64,000 bases of DNA from Clostridiales bacterium (GCA_015243575.1 CP042469.1:1326929-1390928), one strand, 5' to 3'; shown: positions 41,323 to 50,185, counted from the stretch's first letter. Numbers and translations are program-made. Notes: a model not told the origin generated them from the letters alone.

Positions 41323-43374
41323 TTATTCCTGATCTTCAGCTACAGCTGCATCTTCAATGCTTTCCACAGCAGGAGCTTCCTCGATTGCTTCTGCAGCAGA
41401 TGCTTCCTCAGCAACAGCTTCCGCTGGTGCAGCTTCTGCCTCTGACGTTGTCGGAGGTTCTAAAGTTTCCTTTATGCTCAGGCTTATTCTTTTTCTATCC
41501 TTGTCGATTTCAAGAATCTTAGCAGATACTTCCTGTCCTACAGAAATTTCATCTGCAATATTGGTTACTCTCTTGTAAGCGATCTCAGAAATGTGAACAA
41601 GTCCATCCAGACCTGGCTCAAGCTCTACGAATGCACCATAATCCTTGATCTGTACGATCTTTCCGGAGATAGTCTGACCTACCTGATAGTTTTCGTCGAT
41701 AACAGTCCATGGTTCTGGTCTGTTCTGCTTTAATCCCAAGGAGATTTTGCCTTTTTCTGTGTTCATGGAAAGGATCTTTACCTGCACCTTTTCACCAATT
41801 TTCAGTGCTTCCTGCGGATGCTTCAGCTTGCCCCAGGAAATTTCTGAAATGTGCAGAAGACCATCGATTCCGCCGATATCAACAAATGCACCGTATTCGG
41901 TAAATCTCATGACAGTACCGTCTACAACATCGCCAACATGCAGAGAATCCCAGATTTCCTGAACCTTTTTCTGTTTTTCTTCTGACAAGAATGCTTTGTG
42001 TGAGAAAACAACCTTGTTTTTCTTCTGATCAACCTTTGTTACTCTTACAGGCAGAATTTTACCCATAAACTCGTCCGCTTTGTCGATAAATTTATCGGAA
42101 AGCTGGGAAAGCGGAATAAAACCGGAAACTTCTTTGTAAACTGCGATGACTCCACCGTTTACTTGTTTCACGACTTTTGCATTAATCGGTGATTTATTTT
42201 CAAGAGCATTATTGATTTCATCCCAATGCTCGTTTACTTCAAGCTTCTTTTTAGACAGGAGAATGTTACCATCGCCATCGTCAGTTTTCAATACTTTAGC
42301 TTGAATTTCGTCGCCTTCTTTAAATAAATCAGTTAATTCCTGGTCTCCTTCCAGTGTAAACTCGTCTCTTGGAATGACACCGTCTTTTTTGCAACCAAGA
42401 TTTACTACGATTTCTCTGTTAGAAACCTGTATAACCTCTCCGTTTACAATCTCTCCGCTGCGTGGCAATCTTAAGGACTTTTCAATTTCGTCCATCAGAT
42501 CGTGCATCATACTATCTTTCTTGTTTTCAGTGAATAATTCACTCATGGTAGCAATAACCTCCTTAATTATACGTTCGGGAGTCGAGGCTCCCGCCGCTAT
42601 TCCTATTTTATTACATAACTCGACTTCTTTCAACGGTAAACTTTCTTTATTTTGAATAAAATAAGTATTCACACAATATTTTTTTGCTATTTCATAAAGT
42701 TTTTTGGAATTCGAACTGTCGATACCTCCTATTATGACCATTAAATCGGAATCTATAGCAGTTTCCATACAGCTTTTTTGCCGCTCCTCTGTGGCGTGAC
42801 AAATCGTATTGTGGACAACAATTTCTTTATTTTTCGTTCTGAAAAACGATACAATACCCTGAAACAGCTCCGTTGTAATTGTGGTCTGTGCCACGATGAA
42901 AAGCCGATCTTCGTTCACAGTCTCCGCTTCTTCTAAAGAAGAAACAATGGATGCCATATTGTCGCACCAACCGTTGATTCCGATGACCTCAGGGTGATTC
43001 CGATCTCCAATGACAACAATATGATACCCTTGATTTTTTGCATCACTCACCAAACGCTGAATTTTTTTAACAAAAGGGCAGGTCGCATCCACAACAGTGA
43101 TATGACGAGCTTCCGCTTTTTGATAAAAACGCTCCGGTTCTCCATGGGATCTTACAATTACCACCGATCCCTCTTCTGCTTCATCAGGATCCTTAATAAT
43201 GGACAAGCCCTTTGCTTCCAGCTCATCAGTCACATTCTTATTATGGATCAGCGGTCCGCAGCTATATATTTTAAGACCATTGTCCTTGTTTTCAACAATT
43301 GTCTGCTCTGCTTTCTTGATTGCTTCTTTTACACCGAAACAAAATCCCGAATGCTTTGCAAGTGTAATCTTCAT
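41323..43374 (-). CDS. ispH: IspH (HMB-PP reductase) fused to ribosomal protein S1-type domains
   Basis: Two-part protein of 683 residues. Residues 1-about 283 are 4-hydroxy-3-methylbut-2-enyl diphosphate reductase, the last step of the MEP isoprenoid pathway; the three [4Fe-4S] cysteines are in HSGFCFGV (C12), DATCPFVKK and NTICHATEERQ. Residues about 300-625 contain four S1 RNA-binding repeats (for example GTVMRFTEYGAFVDIGGIDG and GKIVQIKDYGAFVELEPGLDG). A tail of about 40 residues is rich in Ala and Glu. Such fusions are known in Clostridia, so this is a family trait, not an assembly error. Its ATG overlaps the rarA stop by four bases. The S1 part probably acts in translation. Confidence 0.95.
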   Translation of the reverse strand: MKITLAKHSGFCFGVKEAIKKAEQTIVENKDNGLKIYSCGPLIHNKNVTDELEAKGLSIIKDPDEAEEGSVVIVRSHGEPERFYQKAEARHITVVDATCPFVKKIQRLVSDAKNQGYHIVVIGDRNHPEVIGINGWCDNMASIVSSLEEAETVNEDRLFIVAQTTITTELFQGIVSFFRTKNKEIVVHNTICHATEERQKSCMETAIDSDLMVIIGGIDSSNSKKLYEIAKKYCVNTYFIQNKESLPLKEVELCNKIGIAAGASTPERIIKEVIATMSELFTENKKDSMMHDLMDEIEKSLRLPRSGEIVNGEVIQVSNREIVVNLGCKKDGVIPRDEFTLEGDQELTDLFKEGDEIQAKVLKTDDGDGNILLSKKKLEVNEHWDEINNALENKSPINAKVVKQVNGGVIAVYKEVSGFIPLSQLSDKFIDKADEFMGKILPVRVTKVDQKKNKVVFSHKAFLSEEKQKKVQEIWDSLHVGDVVDGTVMRFTEYGAFVDIGGIDGLLHISEISWGKLKHPQEALKIGEKVQVKILSMNTEKGKISLGLKQNRPEPWTVIDENYQVGQTISGKIVQIKDYGAFVELEPGLDGLVHISEIAYKRVTNIADEISVGQEVSAKILEIDKDRKRISLSIKETLEPPTTSEAEAAPAEAVAEEASAAEAIEEAPAVESIEDAAVAEDQE

Positions 43375-44729
43375 TTATTCTGATACAGGCTTTCCAGGAA
43401 TCGTTTGAAAGCCCCTTCCTTTCCATTTTCCTTAGGTATATAATATTTTGCTCCCGCTTTGTAGAGGTTATCCGGCAGATACTGCTGTTTGACATACCCG
43501 CCATAATCATGGGGGTATTTGTATCCAATTCCCAGTCCTCGTTTTTTCGCGCCGGAATAATGGGAGTCTTTTAAATGATCCGGTACATCGTCAATATTCT
43601 TCTTTTGCAGATCGGATGTTGCCATCTCGATTGCTACGATAGCAGAATTTGATTTCGGACAGGATGCCAGTAAAATAACCGCCTGTGCCAAATTAATTCT
43701 AGCCTCTGGAAGCCCAATCATAAGCGCTGCCTGAACGCAGCCTGTCACGATGGAGATTGCACTGGGATAGGCCATTCCAATATCCTCACTGGCCATGACC
43801 ATGAGTCTTCTTCCGATCATCTGAATATCTGCTCCGCCTTCCAATAGTCGGGCAAGATAATGAATCGCTGCATCGGGATCACTGCCCCTCACAGATTTTT
43901 GCAGTGCTGACAAAATATTGTACTTGTCCTCACCTCGATCAAAAAAAGTGGTCTGGCGCTGCATCGCTTCGCCGATGATGGCTTTGTCAATCCTTCCATC
44001 TTTTCGAAGATTTTCACTGACAAAGCCCAGGGTATCCAGTGCAATACGCGCGTCTCCCCCACTGAGTTCCGCCAGCATCCGAATCGCATCCTCATCCCAA
44101 TCGTGTTTTTTCCTACCCAGTCCTCGCTCTTCGTCGCTGAGTGCATGAATCAAAATCCGATGGATTTCATCTTTATCCAGCCGTTTGAACTCATAAATGG
44201 AACCGACACGGCTTAAAATTGCATTGTTCACTGCAAAGTATGGATTTTCCGTAGTACTGCCAATAAAGCGAATCACGCCTTCCTCCAGCGCCTTTAAGAG
44301 GGAATCCTGCTGAAGTTTATTCCATCTATGAAACTCATCGACATACACGTATGTAGTCTCTTTTTGGAGACCAAAAAACTTCAATTTTGCTTTTTCTATA
44401 ATATCCTTTAGTTCTTTTATTCCTGTAGAAGACGCATTGAGTTCATAAAAATCCGCGTCCATTTCCCTGGCAATCAATCTTGCTAATGTAGTCTTCCCCG
44501 TTCCTGACGGGCCAAAAAAGATCGCGGAATCAAAGGTTTTATTTTTAATTGCATTGTAAAGCAAAGACTCCTTGTACATAAAATGTCTCTGCCCAACAAA
44601 TTCATCAATATGCTCCGGTCTCATCCGGGTTGATAAGGGGATCATTCTCCTGCCTTTCCGCCTGAAAAGCTTTCGTAATTCATCTTGTGTATGGTATTCG
44701 GCGCCGAATACTTTTTTATGTAGTAGCAA
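43371..44729 (-). CDS. rarA: Replication-associated recombination protein RarA (AAA ATPase, MgsA)
   Basis: Clamp-loader-like AAA+ ATPase acting at stalled forks. Core motifs are STRMRPEHIDEFVGQRHFM, Walker A FFGPSGTGKTTLARL, Walker B VYVDEFHRWNK, sensor 1 GSTTENPYFAVN, and the C-terminal tetramer domain with SVRGSDPDAAIHYLARLLEGG (in parts: GSDPDAAIHYLARLLEGG). The N-terminus is uncertain: the open frame reaches a TTG at 44729, but homology-like sequence begins only at the ATG at 44645, whose AGGAG lies too close (one base). The first 28 residues do not resemble the usual RarA start and span a perfect palindrome. It ends with a four-base overlap into ispH. Confidence 0.88.
   Translation of the reverse strand: MLLHKKVFGAEYHTQDELRKLFRRKGRRMIPLSTRMRPEHIDEFVGQRHFMYKESLLYNAIKNKTFDSAIFFGPSGTGKTTLARLIAREMDADFYELNASSTGIKELKDIIEKAKLKFFGLQKETTYVYVDEFHRWNKLQQDSLLKALEEGVIRFIGSTTENPYFAVNNAILSRVGSIYEFKRLDKDEIHRILIHALSDEERGLGRKKHDWDEDAIRMLAELSGGDARIALDTLGFVSENLRKDGRIDKAIIGEAMQRQTTFFDRGEDKYNILSALQKSVRGSDPDAAIHYLARLLEGGADIQMIGRRLMVMASEDIGMAYPSAISIVTGCVQAALMIGLPEARINLAQAVILLASCPKSNSAIVAIEMATSDLQKKNIDDVPDHLKDSHYSGAKKRGLGIGYKYPHDYGGYVKQQYLPDNLYKAGAKYYIPKENGKEGAFKRFLESLYQNK
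44694..44711. repeat. Perfect 18-bp palindrome before rarA
   Basis: GTATTCGGCGCCGAATAC is fully self-complementary. On the plus strand TTTTTT follows; on the minus strand a second small hairpin (GTAGC-TTT-GCTAC, about 44721-44733) precedes it. No plus-strand gene ends here, so a protein binding site or a leader structure for rarA is possible. Confidence 0.6.
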
Positions 44730-44738
44730 AGCTACTTT

Positions 44739-45302
44739 TTATTGTATCAAGTTTGAGAGATTTACAACAAACACATCAGACACGACAGCTGATACAACTG
44801 CAGCCGCCTCTTTGGCCTTTGCTTCGCTTTCATATGGCAGCCCAAGTACTTTATAGCTTCCATTGCTTTCATAGACATAAGAGTAAATGCCTTTCCCCGT
44901 CAGTGCTGTACTCATTTCGTCAGCCCCAACTTTCGTCGAAAAGCTGCCGAATTGGACACTGAAAGGTCCTTTTGCGCTGTTAATTGTCTGCGATGCTCCG
45001 CTGTTTTCACTACTCCCTTGGCTTTGCTGCGGAGTTTGCGCATTGGGCTGTTGATTTTGGACGTTCTGCTGATCTATGATCACACTGGGCAAGCTGGTAT
45101 TCGGATCAACTCCCCCTGTCTGGTCTGACCCAGCGCCTCCTTGGTCTTTTGGTTCTGTTGCTGCACCATTCCCTAGCAAATACGGATAGACGATATATTT
45201 GGTGCCGGCATATCCCACCGCTACGGCCAATATGATCACAATGATAAAAACAGTAAATCCGGTTCCAGCACTTCTTCCAGGATAACGATAACGCCTTCTC
45301 AT
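44739..45302 (-). CDS. SPOR-domain membrane protein
   Basis: Bitopic envelope protein of 187 residues. A basic N-terminus (MRRRYRYPGR) precedes one membrane helix (about 16-38). A low-complexity linker rich in Gln, Asn, Ser and Pro spans about 45-110. The C-terminal 75 residues form a SPOR domain (SVQFGSFSTKVGADEMSTAL, YVYESNGSYKVLGLPYESEAKA) which binds glycan strands lacking stem peptides at division or sporulation septa. GAGGGAG precedes the ATG. It lies just upstream of rarA; the specific partner is unknown. Confidence 0.85.
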   Translation of the reverse strand: MRRRYRYPGRSAGTGFTVFIIVIILAVAVGYAGTKYIVYPYLLGNGAATEPKDQGGAGSDQTGGVDPNTSLPSVIIDQQNVQNQQPNAQTPQQSQGSSENSGASQTINSAKGPFSVQFGSFSTKVGADEMSTALTGKGIYSYVYESNGSYKVLGLPYESEAKAKEAAAVVSAVVSDVFVVNLSNLIQ

Positions 45303-45493
45303 ACGCTCCCTCTTTTCTCCGATAGTTTTTTGGGATAAACCCTGCTTACGTAGCTAGTTTATTAGGGGCGTATCAAAAATATGACTAAAGCGTTATGTTC
45401 CTTTCATTTTAAATTATATGAACTGAAGACTGATGGAGTATCTAATGAACTCATTGAACTCGACGAACTGATGATTTCATGAGCTCATAGTAC

Positions 45494-46009
45494 TTATATC
45501 TTAGGACGCCGTTTGTAGTAGAATCCGATGATCATAGTCAAAATATAATCATATGCAAGGAAGAAAACCTGTCCTCCCGCAATAATCAAGGGAAAAGCTA
45601 GCTCCGGCATGTGGATCGTTCCGGTGAAGGCTTCACCGAAAAGATAAAAACCGAAAGCGAACAAGCCGTTGAAAAAGACGAGTTTTAGAATTACTTCAGC
45701 AACCTGAGGCAATTTTCTATCCTTTTCAATATAGTACTTTATAATGGGAAAAACTCCGAAAAACAATGCATAAGGAATCAGCGCTGCTTTATTGGGTGTA
45801 ATCAAAAATGATAATATCACCGATGCAATATAAAAAATCCAGCCGGCCCCAGGTGTGAATTCAATCAGGATAATCGCCACATAAGCAGAGCCAAGTGCAA
45901 ATAAAGTCAGTTCAATACCTGGGATAAAGGTTGCCGCAAATAGTGTAATAACCGATAAGGCCAGCATGATTCCGCTGACCGCGATCACCTTCGTTTTGTT
46001 TTTAGCCAT
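45494..46009 (-). CDS. Small polytopic membrane protein of unknown function
   Basis: Protein of 171 residues with about five hydrophobic helices and a basic C-terminus (FYYKRRPKI). The helix spacing and short loops (AGWIFYIASVILSFLITPNK, YALFFGVFPIIKYYIEKDRK) recall clostridial proteins of unknown function and, loosely, ECF transporter S components; I do not assign a function. The ATG at 46009 follows AAGGAGTAAGGAAGC. It stands between the J-domain protein gene (30 bases) and a 190-base gap before the SPOR gene in which I saw no gene. Confidence 0.7.
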   Translation of the reverse strand: MAKNKTKVIAVSGIMLALSVITLFAATFIPGIELTLFALGSAYVAIILIEFTPGAGWIFYIASVILSFLITPNKAALIPYALFFGVFPIIKYYIEKDRKLPQVAEVILKLVFFNGLFAFGFYLFGEAFTGTIHMPELAFPLIIAGGQVFFLAYDYILTMIIGFYYKRRPKI

Positions 46010-46039
46010 GCTTCCTTACTCCTTGAACAAGATACAACA

Positions 46040-46627
46040 TTAGATGCAGTCACATAACGCATCAGCACAGCAATAGCACTGAAGCATTCTGCATAATTCA
46101 TCATTGCTGTTATAGCCTCTTCCATATGAATTGGTTCTGTAACCAGCTCCTGATGCCATTATACTGTTCATTGCGTTTCGATATTCCATATTGCTAGGAT
46201 CCATGGACATAGCCGTTTGTACCTGATTTACCGCTTCATCATACCAGCCTTTTCTAAGCGCAATCATGCCGTTTAAGAAAAACCATTCTGCATTACGCGT
46301 TCTGACCCTGCCTAAAGTCGCTTCCGCACCCGGTAGATTTCCTCTGTCAATCATTCTTCTAATTTCTGCGAACTCAGAACTTTGTCCCTGGTTCCCATTG
46401 TTTTTCATACCACTTGTATAGTTTTGATAGTTTCCATTTCCGTTGTTTTTTGTAAGGGTCTCATAAGCTTCGTTGATTTCCTGAAGCTTTTCTTCCGCCA
46501 GATCCTGCAGCGGATTATTCTGGTATTTATCAGGATGATATTTTTTAACCTGCTCTCTATAAGCAGCTTTTATTTCCTCCTGGCTTGCTCCTTCTTTTAT
46601 TCCGAGTACTTCATATGGATTCTGCAT
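46040..46627 (-). CDS. DnaJ-domain protein with a cysteine-rich C-terminus
   Basis: J-domain protein of 195 residues. Residues 1-70 form the J domain with the HPD triad in [12 protein letters not shown], which stimulates DnaK ATPase. After an Asn/Gly-rich linker a helical part with a TPR-like pattern ([25 protein letters not shown] region, quoted in part: [19 protein letters not shown]) follows. The last 20 residues contain six Cys ([17 protein letters not shown]), possibly a metal site. It lies 17 bases after the DUF5685 gene, a frequent pair in Clostridia. It is not DnaJ itself: the central zinc domain is missing. Confidence 0.88.
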   Translation of the reverse strand: MQNPYEVLGIKEGASQEEIKAAYREQVKKYHPDKYQNNPLQDLAEEKLQEINEAYETLTKNNGNGNYQNYTSGMKNNGNQGQSSEFAEIRRMIDRGNLPGAEATLGRVRTRNAEWFFLNGMIALRKGWYDEAVNQVQTAMSMDPSNMEYRNAMNSIMASGAGYRTNSYGRGYNSNDELCRMLQCYCCADALCDCI

Positions 46628-46644
46628 TGTTCTCCATTCCTTTC

Positions 46645-47547
46645 TTATTCAAAATGGTCCGATTCGGCCACCGATTTTTCCTGTAATATTTCTTCTGTTT
46701 TTCTCATCAATCCGAAATATAGTATATTTTCTATGATCCCTTTATTTTTGCGGAAATCAAGCTTACCACAGCAATTGGCAATCTCAGCAAGGTATAAAAC
46801 CAAATTCCGTTCAGTTCTTTCTCTTACGCGCAGTTTGAATTCTTCCACAGTCTCAGTGGAGGAATTATAGGAAAACTGTCTGAGCAGCGGGTTATACGCA
46901 TTGCTTTTAATATTCTCTTCTATATCGTCATATGCATCAATCAAATAGATCCATTTCCCTATATGGTACCCGATTCTTCGTAATAGTTGAGAGACTTCGC
47001 TTTGATTCGTCAATACTTGGAATTCTGGATAGTCAAAGACCTCCTCCATAAGCTTGGCAAAAGGCTCAGCCGCACGGTCCAAAGAGGTGCAGCCTTCTGT
47101 TTCCAATTGAGTCAATGCCTCCAACTTTGATTTTACATGGCTGCATTTATCAGGAACGTTAGCAATCAGTTTTTTAAAAGTACCCTTCATTAGCAGCGCG
47201 CCAATTGCAGCTTTCATGCTCTTTTCATCCTGAAGATCATCTTTCAGTTTGTAGTACGCGAGCAGAAGAAGCATATCTGCTGCATAATCAATCTCCCGGT
47301 TATCATATACAATAGAGCGGATTTTAAACGGGTGAACAAAACATCGTTCCTGTTCAATATGTTCTAGATCCGGATTCATTCCTGCTAATAATACAGCAAG
47401 AAAAACCGAGTCATAGTTTAAGGTCATCCGTGGAAGCTGTCCGTACCTTTTTGAAATGGATTTGCATATCCCACAATAATAACCACCGTATAGTTCAAAT
47501 TCTTTTATTTTCAGTTCGGGCTTGTCCGGCTTAATATATCCCAGCAT
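46645..47547 (-). CDS. DUF5685-family protein
   Basis: Soluble helical protein of 300 residues of the DUF5685 family, function unknown. The N-terminus has [13 protein letters not shown] and a [12 protein letters not shown] cysteine pair; RCFVHPF adds another Cys-His pair near residue 85, so a metal site is possible. The rest is helix-rich with [20 protein letters not shown] near residue 215, rich in acidic residues and reminiscent of prenyl-synthase-like all-alpha folds. I chose the ATG at 47547 after AAGGGAAG; the frame extends 36 bases further without a site. It is followed by the J-domain gene, and the two are likely co-expressed. Confidence 0.8.
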   Translation of the reverse strand: MLGYIKPDKPELKIKEFELYGGYYCGICKSISKRYGQLPRMTLNYDSVFLAVLLAGMNPDLEHIEQERCFVHPFKIRSIVYDNREIDYAADMLLLLAYYKLKDDLQDEKSMKAAIGALLMKGTFKKLIANVPDKCSHVKSKLEALTQLETEGCTSLDRAAEPFAKLMEEVFDYPEFQVLTNQSEVSQLLRRIGYHIGKWIYLIDAYDDIEENIKSNAYNPLLRQFSYNSSTETVEEFKLRVRERTERNLVLYLAEIANCCGKLDFRKNKGIIENILYFGLMRKTEEILQEKSVAESDHFE

Positions 47548-47571
47548 ACTTCCCTTTCTTTTCAGACTTTT

Positions 47572-47598
47572 AAAAAACAGCACAAAAGTGCTGTTTTT
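47572..47598. terminator. Terminator after the 86-residue protein gene
   Basis: CAGCAC-AAAA-GTGCTG (47578-47593) flanked by six A before and five T after, so it can work on either strand. It lies about 45 bases after the minus-strand stop at 47640 and just upstream of the DUF5685 gene. Confidence 0.75.
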
Positions 47599-47639
47599 GG
47601 ACTTAAGCCTAGTTTCAGAAATCTATCAGCAATTCAATT

Positions 47640-47900
47640 TTATTTAAATTGTTTTCTCAAATGTTTCAGAAGACAGTAGGTCAAACTCATGTCGATGCTG
47701 TACAAGCTTGTTAATATCCCGTTGAAGATCCATTGCTTTTTTGTTAATTGCTTGCTAACATGGATCGGATTAAGAGTTTTCTCATCCTTGGGAACCTTTT
47801 TTCCGAGAAAGGCATTTCCAATCACTGCAATCCCTAGATACAAGCTGCTGACTGCCACCGCATGTTTTTTATAATTCCAGTTCTCTAGAAATTTTCTCAT
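47640..47900 (-). CDS. Small conserved-looking protein of unknown function (86 aa)
   Basis: Protein of 86 residues with two moderately hydrophobic segments (about 12-30 and 58-80) and a basic C-terminus (KHLRKQFK); probably membrane-associated. I do not recognise it. GGAGGATAGTA precedes the ATG, and a terminator follows, so it is very likely a real single-gene unit. Confidence 0.6.
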   Translation of the reverse strand: MRKFLENWNYKKHAVAVSSLYLGIAVIGNAFLGKKVPKDEKTLNPIHVSKQLTKKQWIFNGILTSLYSIDMSLTYCLLKHLRKQFK

Positions 47901-48026
47901 TACTATCCTCCGTCAATCGAGATCGTTGCTACGTTCTTTTTCATTATTATACTTTATTTTGCCAGTAAATAAAAGAGATTATTGGGTATATTTTTTATCC
48001 AATTCCCGATTTTTTCAAAAATTTAG

Positions 48027-48131
48027 TGGACAGAAGGTTAAATTAGCTATATAATTACTACTGAGATATTTAAAATATTCAATGGCTCGATCGTCTTTTT
48101 GGAAATCGTCTCCATAACCTATTTTAAATAT
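48027..48131 (+). promoter_or_regulatory. Promoter and folded leader of the zinc-ribbon gene
   Basis: TGGACA (48027-48032), 17-base spacer, TATAAT (48050-48055). In the leader, ATATTTAAAAT (48066-48076) is fully complementary to ATTTTAAATAT (48121-48131) and encloses 44 bases. It covers most of the 270-base gap. Nothing else was found there. Confidence 0.65.
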
Positions 48132-48171
48132 TAAAAATTATTATTTTTTTTAAAAATCTGGAGGAAAATCA

Positions 48172-48339
48172 ATGGAAGACAGAACACTCGTATGTCAAGA
48201 CTGCGGACAGGATTTCGTATTCACAGTTGGAGAACAGGAATTCTACAAAGAGAAAGGTTTTGATAACGAACCAAAAAGATGTAAGGAATGCAGAGAGAAG
48301 AAGAAGAACGAAAGAAGAAGCTTCAGAAACGACCGTTAA
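48172..48339 (+). CDS. Small zinc-ribbon protein (55 aa)
   Basis: Short protein of 55 residues of the probable zinc-ribbon type (zf-trcl-like). Cys pairs at 8/11 (CQDC) and 37/40 (CKEC) would bind one zinc ion; between them is DFVFTVGEQEFYKEKGF, and the C-terminus is highly basic (REKKKNERRSFRNDR), suggesting nucleic-acid or ribosome contact. GGAGG lies eight bases before the ATG at 48172. The gene has its own promoter and a strong terminator. Similar small proteins are abundant in Clostridia, but their role is not established. Confidence 0.88.
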   Translation: MEDRTLVCQDCGQDFVFTVGEQEFYKEKGFDNEPKRCKECREKKKNERRSFRNDR

Positions 48340-48373
48340 TCTGCAATAATATCTCACACCAAGCATCGTAAAC

Positions 48374-48398
48374 AAGCCGGGTAATTACCCGGCTTTTT
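48374..48398 (+). terminator. Terminator of the zinc-ribbon gene
   Basis: AAGCCGGGTAATTACCCGGCTT, a perfect palindromic stem, then TTTTT, 35 bases after the stop. It also faces the end of the Tad locus on the other strand, where the T run is weaker. Confidence 0.92.
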
Positions 48399-48419
48399 AT
48401 AGTCCATAGAAAGTACTGT

Positions 48420-49412
48420 TTATCCACTGAATAGAACCTGTTTCTCCCCACTGCTCGCTTTACCGCCGACGAAAATATGTCCCCACCTTTTTACTGCATA
48501 TAAGTCAATCGCTGCACCTATGATGGTAATACCGGCGAGCTGAATCCCATCAAATTTTCCCCATAGAACCAGCGCTCCCATGATAAAAACGAATCCCATC
48601 TGAACGAAAATCAGCTTAACGGAAACCCTGCTTTTTCTCTTATCATTCCGCTTGATTCTTTTGGCTGTATCTTTGACTTTATTTTGCTCAACATCTCCAC
48701 ATCCGCAGTACGAATCGGATTCGTTACAATTTTCAGAGATATTATTTCGAAAGTTTTCAGCGGCCCTATAAATATAACTTGTCTCACGCCGAAGCATTCC
48801 CAGCATGTTAATCATTCCATCCAGCCCGGGGTTATGATCATCAACGAATTGAATGAATCGAGTCAGAAAATGTCCGGCATCACTTCCATCATAGAGTATT
48901 TTCATCTCTTCGGCCAGATTTGCAATTCGCTTTTGAAACGTTCTGTCATCATGGTCATGTTTGTCAGGAAAATATGCCAAAAACACCCGCCCATTTCCCG
49001 TATCGATATAGACTTCGTTCATGCTTAGCAAAATGCAGTCGGGAAACAAAAGATGATTTTCCATCTTTTTTAGATTTTCTAGTACTTCCATAAGAATACC
49101 GATGGAGCTACCAACCATATGATCCGGCCTCTGCCTGCGGCCCTCACCCCTTTGTAATGCAGCGGCTTCTTTCAGAGGCAGACAACCTGCACATCCATAA
49201 TATACTCTTAGACCATCTTCTTCTTCAATAAAGCTCATCGGCAAAACGTAAGCACAGGCTCTTTTCGATAAGATCCTTCGTTCAAAATCGTGAAATGCCT
49301 CTTTGGGATAGATTATATAGAATCTGCGGCCTCCAGCTGACTCTTCCCATTTTATTTGTCCTATTGTCTTTATTTCTTCCAAATTGCTGTTGTTGTCTCG
49401 CTCGTCATTCAT
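48420..49412 (-). CDS. DUF6382-like protein with C-terminal membrane segments, last gene of the Tad locus
   Basis: Protein of 330 residues. The N-terminal 180 residues match the DUF6382 type found in clostridial Tad loci, often joined to FHA domains, which are absent here. Segments include IKWEESAGGRRFYIIYP, GRVFLAYFPDKHDHDD and a helical part. The basic stretch RIKRNDKRKSRV precedes two hydrophobic helices (about 270-310). The function is unknown; association with the Tad apparatus is inferred. I chose the ATG at 49412, which follows GGAGGAGG, rather than one 30 bases upstream that overlaps the preceding gene. It ends just before the shared terminator region. Confidence 0.7.
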   Translation of the reverse strand: MNDERDNNSNLEEIKTIGQIKWEESAGGRRFYIIYPKEAFHDFERRILSKRACAYVLPMSFIEEEDGLRVYYGCAGCLPLKEAAALQRGEGRRQRPDHMVGSSIGILMEVLENLKKMENHLLFPDCILLSMNEVYIDTGNGRVFLAYFPDKHDHDDRTFQKRIANLAEEMKILYDGSDAGHFLTRFIQFVDDHNPGLDGMINMLGMLRRETSYIYRAAENFRNNISENCNESDSYCGCGDVEQNKVKDTAKRIKRNDKRKSRVSVKLIFVQMGFVFIMGALVLWGKFDGIQLAGITIIGAAIDLYAVKRWGHIFVGGKASSGEKQVLFSG

Positions 49413-49417
49413 CGGTT

Positions 49418-50185
49418 TTATCCTCCTCCGCACTTTAAGCAAGGCGAGTAGCCTTTTCTCCGGGCGTCTTCTATTTCTATGGAAGTAACATATTTATCCA
49501 CAGTAGGGCAAGAACCCCTATGATACACCTTCCCTGATTTTATAAACACATATACCGTACTTCCGTTTGCAATCCGTTTTGATTCACAGATTTTGCAAGC
49601 ATCATAGCTTCTCCTGATCGATGAGGTCATACTTGTTTCCATAGGTTCATTGGCAATATAGATGCAATTTTTTTCATGATGCCTTTTCCCTGCGGTGGGA
49701 AAGATCCATACAAGATGAGATTCTTTTTCTTTTTCCATCTCGTCAAAGCCCATGTTCTCTCCATCCATTGTTTTCCCGACAAATCCACGGAACATCAGAG
49801 ATTCTGAGACGGGCAATGGGGAATAGAATGAAATGGGAAGCTTGACGTTGACATCATAATTCAGGTCCATGGAGATCATGCCATAGGTTCCGTTAGAGAA
49901 AAGATAATAGAAATGATCGATGTCAACATTGCTGATGTGCGTGTCGTTTTCCAAATACAGTCTGGATTTTAGATTTGATTCAAAATTCAATGGTTTAAGC
50001 TTCGTGAAAACTGCCTCAGAGCTCAAGGCTCTTGCTTCATCGACAAAAGCATGGAACACCCTCTCCTGGACTGCCATAAACTTAATTAAATAAGCAAAAG
50101 TCAGTACTCCTACGATAAAAATCGGAAGAAAAATGGCGGCTTCAACCGTTAAAAATCCTCTTTTAGTACTTTTGTGTGTAAGCAT
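49418..50185 (-). CDS. TadE-like pseudopilin with a duplicated His/Cys C-terminal module
   Basis: Membrane-anchored pilin-like protein of 255 residues. The N-terminus STKRG-FLTVEAAIFLP has the class III prepilin pattern (Gly, then Glu at +5) and one hydrophobic helix. A middle part of about 110 residues is beta-rich. The C-terminus holds two copies of H-x3-C-x22-C-x2-C, exactly 52 residues apart (H170/C174/C197/C200 and H222/C226/C249/C252), each followed or preceded by the [YH]H..C and CxxC context of small zinc-binding modules. I placed the start at 50185; the frame is open to 50227, inside the upstream gene, without a good site. No function is known for this module on a pseudopilin; metal binding is inferred. 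Confidence 0.72.
   Translation of the reverse strand: MLTHKSTKRGFLTVEAAIFLPIFIVGVLTFAYLIKFMAVQERVFHAFVDEARALSSEAVFTKLKPLNFESNLKSRLYLENDTHISNVDIDHFYYLFSNGTYGMISMDLNYDVNVKLPISFYSPLPVSESLMFRGFVGKTMDGENMGFDEMEKEKESHLVWIFPTAGKRHHEKNCIYIANEPMETSMTSSIRRSYDACKICESKRIANGSTVYVFIKSGKVYHRGSCPTVDKYVTSIEIEDARRKGYSPCLKCGGG

Noticed and set aside
46382..46870. A 162-codon plus-strand open frame
   Set aside because: It overlaps the J-domain and DUF5685 genes on the other strand, and its Phe/Leu/Ile-rich composition is typical of reverse reading of Lys/Glu-rich genes.
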